A stretch of 64,000 bases of DNA from Ruminococcus flavefaciens (GTDB taxonomy: Bacteria; Bacillota; Clostridia; Oscillospirales; Ruminococcaceae). The stretch is taken from NCBI RefSeq assembly GCF_900143025.1, contig NZ_FRCT01000012.1, positions 32,017-96,016 on the forward strand. The letters are read 5' to 3'. The notes under the pieces were generated by a model. The model saw nothing but the letters and a program-made list of their open reading frames with translations, had not been told where the DNA came from and made no database searches. Below, one piece after another: positions 1 through 6,544 of this stretch. The first letter of the stretch is position 1; each line of letters begins with the position of its first letter. A program made the position numbers and the translations under genes.

Positions 1-2417
1 TTGTACTCGATAACGTAGGTCTGAACGGGATATCTGTCCTGCGGAGGTTCTTCGATAACCGACATATCGCGTATTCCGCTCATTGCCATATTCAGGGTAC
101 GAGGGATAGGAGTTGCGGAAAGCATGAGCACATCAACTCCCGTAAAACTCTCCTTGAAGCGCTCCTTGTGAGCAACTCCGAAACGCTGCTCCTCGTCGAT
201 TATAGCAAGACCCAAGTCCTTGAATACCACTGATTTCTGGATTATCTTGTGAGTACCTATTATAATATCTATTCGTCCCTGCTTCAGCTTCTTTATTATC
301 TCCTCCTGCTGCTTTGGCGAGCGGTAACGGCTCAGGAGCTCTATCTGCACGGGGAAGTGCTCGAAACGGCGAAGTGCCGTCTGATAATGCTGATAGGCAA
401 GAACTGTTGTAGGTGCAAGTATTGCGCACTGTTTTCCTGCAAGTACGCATTTCATTGCGGCTCTGAGAGCCACCTCTGTCTTGCCGAAGCCTACGTCGCC
501 GCAGAGCAGTCGCTCCATAGGACGTGGGCGCTCCATATCTGCCTTTATCTCGGCTATGGACTGTAACTGGTCATCGGTCTCAACGTATGGGAAACGCTCC
601 TCAAAATCACGCTGTATCTCGTCATCGGGATAAAATGCGAAGCCTACGCTCTTTTCGCGCTTTGCATACAGAGCGATGAGCTCATGTGCCATGTCCTTGA
701 CTGCGCGTTTTACATTGCTGCGGGTCTTCTGCCACTCGCCCGAGCTGAGCTTGTTGAGCTTTACGCCGCTGTCGTCACGAGGTCCGATGTATTTCGACAC
801 CATATCCAGCTGAGTAACAGGGATATAGAGCTTATCCGTACCTGCGTACTGTATGGTTATGTAGTCCTTTGTAACGCCGTCCATTTCCAGCTTGCGGATA
901 CCGATAAAACGTCCGATACCATGTCCTGAATGTACTACAAGGTCGCCCTCGGTGATGTCGGCAAGGGAGCGTATCTCCTCGGCTTTGTTCTTCTTTTTGC
1001 GACGCTTCTTGCGTACCGAGTCCATTGAGCGTCCCTGCGTAATGAGTACGGTCTTGTTTTCGGGGTACTCGAAGCCTCCGCCGAAGCTTCCCGACATGAG
1101 GACAACTCTGCCGCTTTTGGGCTCTATGTTGTCCGACGCGATATCACAGGGTATACCGTTTTCGTCTAAGTCCTGCTGTATTATGGGCAGGGTCTTTTCG
1201 CTTCCTGCCGCAAGTATCATTCTGTAGCCGCGGTGCCTGTAGTCCTCCAAGTCCTCCACAAGCTGCTTCATCTCGCCGCTCCACGGTGCAGTCTGCATAG
1301 CCTCGAAGCTTACAAGTCTGCGGTAGTCTATACGCTCGCCGCCCTGCATGAAGCTGCTCATGTAGAGGCATACACGTTTTTCCGCAATATGCTGTACCTC
1401 CGCAAGCTCCAGCACATAGCCGTCAAGCCCCTTGCAGAGCTGTCCGTCCTCCATGAGTATCTTTATATCCTCATTGTGGCGTGTAAGGACTCCTGCGGCG
1501 TTGTCCATAATGTCGGAATAGTCGCTGAATATGACAGAACCGCCGATATAGTCGAATACTGTCGATGCCTCGCCGTATACGAGTGGATAGTACTTGACGC
1601 TGTGAGCAAGTATCTCCCCTGCTCTCAGGCGGTGTACGTCCGCACCCAAGTGCTCACGGACTGCGTCCATGTGCTTGCCGCGGACTTTTTTGCACAGCTC
1701 CTCTATCTTGCAGGCAAGCTCCTCGTTATCGTAAAGCACCTCTCCCGACGGGTATACCTCAACAGCTTCAAGTGCGTCAGTGCGTCGCTGTGAATCGGTC
1801 TCAAACTCGGATATGGAGTCTATCTCGTCACCCCAGAGCTCGATACGTACAGGTTTATCCGCCTGCACAGGAAATATATCCACAATAGAGCCTCTTATGG
1901 AGAACTGTGACGCTCCCTCTACCTTTTCGCACCGCTGATAGCCGCACTTTGCAAGAGTCAGCGCAAGGTCTGACAAGTTCACTTCCTGTCCCTGTTTCAG
2001 CTCGATACCTGCGGCTATAAGGACTCCCACAGGTATAACGGGCTGCATTACAGCCTCTATGCTTGCGCAGATAACGGAACAGCGCCCTTTAGCCGCTTTT
2101 ATAAGGGCGGATATACGCATATGCTCATATTCGTGGTTGGTGCTGTCAACAGGCGTGAATACCAGTTCCTTTGACGGAAAAAGCACAGCATCTTCCCTGC
2201 CTGCCATCATATTTATGTCGTCGCAGAGCTTCTTTGCCTCTGCCTCCGAGCCCGTTACAACAAGGTCTATCTTTTCACTGCACAGGGAGTATATGAGCTG
2301 AGCCCTGTGTATATGTGAAAGACCTGTAACAGATACAGGCGATATCTTCTTGTCTATGGCTTCACGCAGGCTCTTATAGCCTGCAAGCTCGGTAAATAGG
2401 TCTTTAAACAGTTTCAT
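1..2417 (-). CDS. mfd: Transcription-repair coupling factor Mfd (N-terminal about 805 residues; C-terminus beyond the window)
   Basis: Mfd is a DNA translocase that removes stalled RNA polymerase from lesions and recruits UvrA. Read on the minus strand, the protein opens MKLFKDLFTEL. The RNA-polymerase-interacting segment (GDLVVHSGHGIGRF) lies near residue 490, Walker A (GDVGFGKTE) near 640, the DEEQ box near 735 and then SATPIPRTL. The frame stays open to base 1, so the rest of the helicase and the UvrA-binding end lie outside. Three ATGs stand in tandem (2423, 2420, 2417). The GGAG ribosome binding site is best spaced for the one at 2417, so I used that. It sits 56 bases downstream of pth and probably shares its transcript. 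Confidence 0.96.
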   Translation of the reverse strand, partial: MKLFKDLFTELAGYKSLREAIDKKISPVSVTGLSHIHRAQLIYSLCSEKIDLVVTGSEAEAKKLCDDINMMAGREDAVLFPSKELVFTPVDSTNHEYEHMRISALIKAAKGRCSVICASIEAVMQPVIPVGVLIAAGIELKQGQEVNLSDLALTLAKCGYQRCEKVEGASQFSIRGSIVDIFPVQADKPVRIELWGDEIDSISEFETDSQRRTDALEAVEVYPSGEVLYDNEELACKIEELCKKVRGKHMDAVREHLGADVHRLRAGEILAHSVKYYPLVYGEASTVFDYIGGSVIFSDYSDIMDNAAGVLTRHNEDIKILMEDGQLCKGLDGYVLELAEVQHIAEKRVCLYMSSFMQGGERIDYRRLVSFEAMQTAPWSGEMKQLVEDLEDYRHRGYRMILAAGSEKTLPIIQQDLDENGIPCDIASDNIEPKSGRVVLMSGSFGGGFEYPENKTVLITQGRSMDSVRKKRRKKKNKAEEIRSLADITEGDLVVHSGHGIGRFIGIRKLEMDGVTKDYITIQYAGTDKLYIPVTQLDMVSKYIGPRDDSGVKLNKLSSGEWQKTRSNVKRAVKDMAHELIALYAKREKSVGFAFYPDDEIQRDFEERFPYVETDDQLQSIAEIKADMERPRPMERLLCGDVGFGKTEVALRAAMKCVLAGKQCAILAPTTVLAYQHYQTALRRFEHFPVQIELLSRYRSPKQQEEIIKKLKQGRIDIIIGTHKIIQKSVVFKDLGLAIIDEEQRFGVAHKERFKESFTGVDVLMLSATPIPRTLNMAMSGIRDMSVIEEPPQDRYPVQTYVIEY

Positions 2418-2473
2418 CATCATTCTCCGTAAACGAGTTCAAGCCGCGGCAGTGATGCAGCGGCTATGTAAAA

Positions 2474-3100
2474 TTATGAATTGTACTTGTTCATGGCTTC
2501 ATCGGTCTTGCCCTGTACCATGAGTTTTATGCACTCGCAGGCGTTTTCGGCTGACTGCTTCATAAGCTCGCCGTCCTCCTTGCCGAATTTGCCAAGAACC
2601 CACTTTGCAAGGTCGTAATCGGGGTGCGGCTTCTTGCCTACGCCCATTTTTATGCGCGGATAATCGTCCCTGCCTGTAAGCTCGCATATGCTACGCAGTC
2701 CGTTGTGTCCGCCGTGACTGCCCTTTCTGCGTATCCTCAGCTTGCCGCAGTCCAGTGAGATATCATCGCATACTACTATTAAATTCTGCACATCTATCTT
2801 ATAGAACTCCAACGCCTGTACTATTGACTCGCCGCTATTGTTCATATAGGTGGTGGGCTTCAGCAGCAGGCATCTCTTATCGCCGATAGTTACTTCGGCA
2901 GTCTTGCCCTTGAACTTCAGACGGTCTATCTTCTCGCCGAGCTGCTCCGCAAACATATCCATTACCATAAAGCCTGCATTGTGTCTTGTGTTTTCGTATT
3001 CAAGTCCCGGATTGCCAAGACCTGCGATAACATATTCTATTTTACCTCTTGTCGAGGAAGAATTTGCGGAAATCCTGTCGAATACATCAAAAATACTCAT
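2474..3100 (-). CDS. pth: Peptidyl-tRNA hydrolase
   Basis: This enzyme cleaves the ester bond of peptidyl-tRNAs released from stalled ribosomes, recycling tRNA in the cytoplasm. The 208-residue protein shows the family signatures GLGNPG, NTRHNAGF with the catalytic His, CDDISLDCGKLRIR with the catalytic Asp, and GSHGGHNGLRS. An N-terminal extension of about 23 residues (MSIFDVFDRISANSS) precedes the usual start of the fold. I kept it because AAGGAGAG stands just upstream of that ATG. Neighbour mfd follows on the same strand, the common pth-mfd order of Firmicutes. Confidence 0.96.
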   Translation of the reverse strand: MSIFDVFDRISANSSSTRGKIEYVIAGLGNPGLEYENTRHNAGFMVMDMFAEQLGEKIDRLKFKGKTAEVTIGDKRCLLLKPTTYMNNSGESIVQALEFYKIDVQNLIVVCDDISLDCGKLRIRRKGSHGGHNGLRSICELTGRDDYPRIKMGVGKKPHPDYDLAKWVLGKFGKEDGELMKQSAENACECIKLMVQGKTDEAMNKYNS

Positions 3101-3133
3101 TTATTTCTCTCCTTCTGTTCCGTAATTATCAAC

Positions 3134-3338
3134 GTAGGGGCTTGATGCCTGCATCAGCCCGACAAAATTGCGGAACAACTCAGGGCGATGTGGACATCGC
3201 CCCTGCATTTTAATCAGTCCGCACAGCGGACACCATAATTATGCATTATGCATTGACGGGACGTCGAGGACGCCGTCCCCTACATTCGGTTATTTTCTGT
3301 TGCTGCGAAACTTGCAGGCGGATAATATCCGCCCCTAC
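3134..3338. repeat. Cluster of four short hairpin repeats of the GGGCG...CGCCCCTAC type
   Basis: Four small imperfect palindromes stand at 3134-3160 (inverted), 3183-3204, 3258-3283 and 3317-3338. Each is a GGGC- or GGCG-type arm, a short loop, the complementary arm, and a 3' tail close to CCCCTAC. The arm sequences differ but stay complementary. Related copies lie at 4673-4695, 11459-11483 and 47154-47176. The GC-rich palindrome AAGCGGCGCAGCCGCTT adjoins at about 3340 and recurs inverted at about 6320. No gene is visible in 3101-3364. Confidence 0.75.
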
Positions 3339-3364
3339 AAAGCGGCGCAGCCGCTTCCTAACGG

Positions 3365-4129
3365 CTAACGGCTGATATCCAACCGTTCCACCAGTTCGAG
3401 TCCGTATTTTTCAGCGAAACAGCGGCATTTCTCGATAGGTGCTTCGTCCGAAAGCGCCTGCGGAAAATGTGCGTCGCAGCCGATTATAGCCTTGTTGCCC
3501 ACCTTCTGCGCGATACGGAAAAACTTATCGCAGGGGTAGTGCCTGTTGTCCCTGAGTCCTAACAGATTTATCTCCAGAGGTATGTCCTTGCCTTTTAAAT
3601 AAGTACAGAGCCGCGTGAACTCCTTTTCGTAAAGCTTATCGCTGCCTGTAAAGCAAAGCAGGTCGGGGTGTGCGAGATAAAGATAGCGTCCCGACTCCAT
3701 ACCCTCGATTATGCGGTCAACGTACTGCACGAGAAGTCTCTCGTCCGCTGTGGGGACTCCCATATATGCTCCCCATGTCTCGGGATCGTTGAAGTGCTGA
3801 CCCATTATCATGTAATCAACAGGATAATCCTCAAGAAATCTGTCCTGCTTTTCTATGAGCTGAGGAATATACTCCGCCTCAAAGCCTATGTATATCTTTA
3901 TGTCTGATGCATACTCCCGTTTAAGGTCGGTCAGTGACCTGAAATAGCCCTCTGTCTCCTCGGGAGTCATACGTATACGTGAAATATAGCCGTCATCAAA
4001 TACCCACGGACAATGGTCGGAAAAACCAAGCTCCTTCATGCCGTGTGCTATGGCGTGCTCTACATACTCCCTGTCCTCGCCCAGTGCGTGATGACAGCGC
4101 GAAGTATGTGTGTGATAATTTGCAAACAT
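3365..4129 (-). CDS. PHP-domain phosphatase of the histidinol-phosphatase (HisJ/HisK) family
   Basis: The predicted product is a 254-residue PHP-fold metal-dependent phosphatase. Metal-binding motifs are visible: NYHTHTSRCHH at the N-terminus, FSDHCPW, a central GFEAEY, and GCDAHFP near the C-terminus. Length and motifs fit HisJ-type histidinol-phosphate phosphatases of histidine synthesis. No other his gene is near, so the substrate is inferred. I start at 4129 because AAAGGAG is 8 bases upstream and the metal motif begins within five residues. The frame stays open upstream to 4186, but that stretch overlaps AT-rich intergenic DNA. Confidence 0.85.
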   Translation of the reverse strand: MFANYHTHTSRCHHALGEDREYVEHAIAHGMKELGFSDHCPWVFDDGYISRIRMTPEETEGYFRSLTDLKREYASDIKIYIGFEAEYIPQLIEKQDRFLEDYPVDYMIMGQHFNDPETWGAYMGVPTADERLLVQYVDRIIEGMESGRYLYLAHPDLLCFTGSDKLYEKEFTRLCTYLKGKDIPLEINLLGLRDNRHYPCDKFFRIAQKVGNKAIIGCDAHFPQALSDEAPIEKCRCFAEKYGLELVERLDISR

Positions 4130-4223
4130 GAGCCGTGCTCCTTTCAAACTATGATTATACCACGTTTGAGTAAAAAATTCAAGCACGAAGCTTTTATTAT
4201 TAATGTTTGCTGTATGAAACAGC

Positions 4224-4252
4224 TTGACAAATCACACTATAAGGTGTACACT
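4224..4252 (+). promoter_or_regulatory. Promoter of the small Cys-rich peptide gene
   Basis: TTGACA at 4224-4229 is followed after 17 bases by TACACT at 4247-4252, about 55 bases upstream of the ATG at 4307. Confidence 0.6.
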
Positions 4253-4306
4253 ATATACATAAGGTTATATTCTGATCTTAAATATTATGTAAAGGATGTA
4301 TCACAA

Positions 4307-4609
4307 ATGAAAAACGTACTCAAAAAAATTGCAGCAACCGCATTAGCATTCACTCTTCTCGGCACGGGTTCAGCAATCACAACATCATCAAAATCCAAAA
4401 ACACTTTTACAGCAACCGCAGCCTCCTGCAAACACAATTGCAGACGCTATTCGCATCATATAGATAAAGGAGAAACTCACTATACATATGGGTGGTTCGC
4501 AAATTCTTTAATCTGCACTGGATGCTATACAGATTACACCGAATATATATATTGCAGTGGCTGCAACAATTTTCTTTACACAAGAAATTATACCCTTCGC
4601 AATTGGTAA
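4307..4609 (+). CDS. Small secreted Cys-rich protein with paired CxxC knuckles
   Basis: I do not recognise a family. The 100-residue product begins with a clear signal peptide: MKNVLKKIAATALAF with a hydrophobic core, then Ala/Thr-rich sequence up to about residue 40. The mature part has six cysteines arranged CKHNC, CTGC and CSGC, with HH and several Tyr/Trp. This resembles a tiny zinc ribbon or a disulfide-rich peptide. AAAGGA lies 10 bases before the ATG. It has its own promoter and a strong terminator, so it is probably monocistronic. Exported zinc-ribbon-like peptides are unusual, and the role is unknown. Confidence 0.75.
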   Translation: MKNVLKKIAATALAFTLLGTGSAITTSSKSKNTFTATAASCKHNCRRYSHHIDKGETHYTYGWFANSLICTGCYTDYTEYIYCSGCNNFLYTRNYTLRNW

Positions 4610-4618
4610 ATATAATTT

Positions 4619-4647
4619 AAAAGCTCTCTTATATGGAGAGCTTTTCT
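4619..4647 (+). terminator. Intrinsic terminator of the Cys-rich peptide gene
   Basis: Perfect 10-bp arms (AAAAGCTCTC and GAGAGCTTTT) with a 7-base loop, the downstream arm ending in T residues. Confidence 0.8.
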
Positions 4648-4672
4648 TATGCACTGATGATATTAATTCAAC

Positions 4673-4695
4673 GGGCGCACAATGTGCGCCCCTAC
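4673..4695. repeat. Short hairpin repeat, GGGCGCACA type
   Basis: GGGCGCACA, a short loop and TGTGCGCCC, then CTAC. It is one member of the dispersed hairpin family seen at 3134-3338, 11459 and 47154. Confidence 0.65.
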
Positions 4696-4749
4696 TTTGC
4701 TCTTAGCTCTTAGTTCTAAGTATTAATCACTACAACTAATGCCGATTGC

Positions 4750-4778
4750 TTGACAAAAGTACAAAAATATTGTATAAT
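4750..4778 (+). promoter_or_regulatory. Consensus promoter of the CNNM transporter gene
   Basis: TTGACA (4750-4755), 17 bases, TATAAT (4773-4778). The implied start near 4785 leaves a 5' leader of about 190 nt before the ATG at 4974. Confidence 0.85.
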
Positions 4779-4784
4779 ATTATA

Positions 4785-4973
4785 AACTTATAGAACAGGA
4801 GATGAAACTTGCAATGGACGGTGCCCCTGACGGCAGTAATCCACATTATTACGGAATAAACTCCGTTACATATGTATTTTCAAGGCATGGTCTGCACTAT
4901 CGTTTGTGTTAGGCTGTGCCTTTATGAGGTTATACATAAATAAAAAAATACTTTATCTAACGGAGGATATGAA
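4785..4973 (+). promoter_or_regulatory. Long structured 5' leader, candidate riboswitch of unknown class
   Basis: The leader contains two mutually exclusive pairings. CTCCGTTA (4861-4868) is perfectly complementary to TAACGGAG (4958-4965), which overlaps the ribosome binding site GGAGG at 4962-4966. The TCCGT core can instead pair with ACGGA at 4851-4855 as a local hairpin. A further AAGGCA...TGCCTT helix spans about 4881-4922. The arrangement fits a switch that hides or frees the ribosome binding site. I could not match it to the M-box, yybP-ykoY, NiCo or fluoride cores as I remember them. Confidence 0.55.
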
Positions 4974-6296
4974 ATGATAGGGCAGATAATTCTGCAAATT
5001 GTACTCATCGCGCTTAATGCGCTTTTCGCTTGCACTGAGGTGGCGGTCATTTCCACAAGCGATGTAAAACTCGAAAAACTTGCCGCAAGCGGCAACAAAA
5101 AAGCCATAAGGCTCAAAAAACTCACAGATTCACCCACACGCTTCCTTGCTACCATACAGGTCGCTATTACTCTTGCAGGCTTCATCGGTGCAGCCTTTGC
5201 TGCCGACAGCTTCGCCGAGTATCTGACCTCTGCAATTGCCAAAACAGGCATAGGCATACCTGCGGCTGTTCTCAAAAAATGCTCGGTAGTTCTCATAACA
5301 TTGCTGCTCTCATACTTTACACTTGTTTTCGGAGAGCTTGTACCTAAGCGTGTTGCAATGAAAAATCCCGAAAAGATAGCTCTCGCCATGAGCAAAACTA
5401 TTACCGTTGTTGCTAAAATATTCGCACCTTTTGTATGGCTGCTCAACGCTTCATCTAACGGTATTCTCAGACTTATAGGCATTGACCCCGAAAGCGATGA
5501 CGACACCGTCACCGAGGAAGAGATACTTATGATGTCCGATGCAGGTGCGGAAAAAGGCACTATCGACGAGGACGAGAACCGCATAATCAAAAACGTTTTT
5601 GCCTTTGACGATACCACTGCCGAGCAGGTCTGTACCCACAGAACAGACGTTGATGTACTGTGGAGCAGCGATGATATATCCGTATGGGAAGAAACTATCC
5701 ACCGCACCCGACATTCATCTTTCCCTATCTGCGGCGAAAGTGTGGATAACGTTATCGGTGTGCTCAACGCAAAGGACTATTTCAGACTCGATGACAAGAG
5801 CCGCGATAATATTATGAAAGAAGCTGTCCGCGAGCCCTGCTTCGTTCACGAAAGCATGAAGGCTGACCGCCTTTTCGACCAGATGAAGCAGCGCGGTGCA
5901 GACCATTTTGCAGTAGTCGTTGATGAATACGGCGGCATGAGCGGTATAATAACGATCACCGACCTTGTTGAGGAGCTTGTCGGCGACTTCGCTGACGACC
6001 CCGAGGACGAGCCTGCTGCAAGACTTGAACAGACTGAGGAAAACGTATGGACAGTACCGGGCATGAGCTCTCTCAGCGATGTATGCGACGAGCTTGAAGT
6101 CACTCTCCCTGCGGATAAATACGAGACCTTCGGCGGCTATGTTATCGCCGAACTTGGCGAGATACCAAAGGACGGAACTCAGCTCTCTCTCGACAGCGAC
6201 GGGCTCCATATCGAAGTGCTTGAAGTCAAGCATCACCGTATCGAGGTATGCCGCGTCAAGAAGCTTCCGCCTGCTGAGGAAAAGGAAGAGGATTAA
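4974..6296 (+). CDS. CNNM/CorC (hemolysin C-like) membrane transporter with CBS domains
   Basis: The 440-residue protein has the architecture of bacterial CNNM/CorC proteins, linked to Mg2+ or Co2+ efflux and sodium exchange. An N-terminal DUF21 membrane domain covers about residues 1-185 (FACTEVAVIS, ATIQVAITLAGFIGAAFA, LVFGELVPKRVA). A CBS pair lies at about 205-330 (MSGIITITDLVEELVG at its end) and a C-terminal CorC/HlyC domain at about 345-425 (YETFGGYVIAELGEIP). GGAGG is 7 bases before the ATG and may be controlled by the leader. The ion is not evident from sequence. Expression control by a leader suggests a ligand-sensed transporter. Confidence 0.92.
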   Translation: MIGQIILQIVLIALNALFACTEVAVISTSDVKLEKLAASGNKKAIRLKKLTDSPTRFLATIQVAITLAGFIGAAFAADSFAEYLTSAIAKTGIGIPAAVLKKCSVVLITLLLSYFTLVFGELVPKRVAMKNPEKIALAMSKTITVVAKIFAPFVWLLNASSNGILRLIGIDPESDDDTVTEEEILMMSDAGAEKGTIDEDENRIIKNVFAFDDTTAEQVCTHRTDVDVLWSSDDISVWEETIHRTRHSSFPICGESVDNVIGVLNAKDYFRLDDKSRDNIMKEAVREPCFVHESMKADRLFDQMKQRGADHFAVVVDEYGGMSGIITITDLVEELVGDFADDPEDEPAARLEQTEENVWTVPGMSSLSDVCDELEVTLPADKYETFGGYVIAELGEIPKDGTQLSLDSDGLHIEVLEVKHHRIEVCRVKKLPPAEEKEED

Positions 6297-6373
6297 AGCC
6301 CTTAGCCTTTAGCCCTTAGGAAGCGGCTGCGCCGCTTTACAGGAACGTTATTGACATTCATAAAAAACTAATA

Positions 6374-6541
6374 AAAACCCGTAAGCTTAACCTTGATACC
6401 CATATAGAAATTTTACACTAATTATTGAGAGAACCCCTTTTGAAAAAGGGGGTTCGGGGGAAAGCCTTTCTTCAGAAAGGTTTCCCCCGATAAATAGTAT
6501 AAGCTTCTATATTAGTATCGAGGTTAAAGCTTACGGGTTTT
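6374..6541. terminator. Terminator hairpin split by MITE copy 1
   Basis: Arms AAAACCCGTAAGCTT (about 6374-6388) and AAGCTTACGGGTTTTT (about 6527-6541) remain complementary on either side of the element. The outer ends are A-rich and T-rich, so it could serve the genes on both sides. Confidence 0.6.
6390..6524. mobile_element. MITE-like palindromic element, copy 1
   Basis: A 135-bp element with inverted ends, ACCTTGATACCCATATAG at the left and CTATATTAGTATCGAGGT at the right, flanked by TA on both sides. The inside is a nested palindrome built on CCCCTTTTGAAAAAGGGG and AACCTTTCT-type arms. Outside it stand complementary arms AAAACCCGTAAGCTT and AAGCTTACGGGTTTT. The element therefore sits in the loop of a terminator hairpin between the convergent CNNM and histidine kinase genes. 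Related copies are at 40121, 50498, about 59848 and 63732. Confidence 0.8.
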
Positions 6542-6544
6542 TGC

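Noticed and set aside
4785..4973. Known metal riboswitches (M-box, yybP-ykoY, NiCo) or fluoride riboswitch
   Set aside because: I could not place their conserved cores as I recall them. The region is kept as an unclassified leader.
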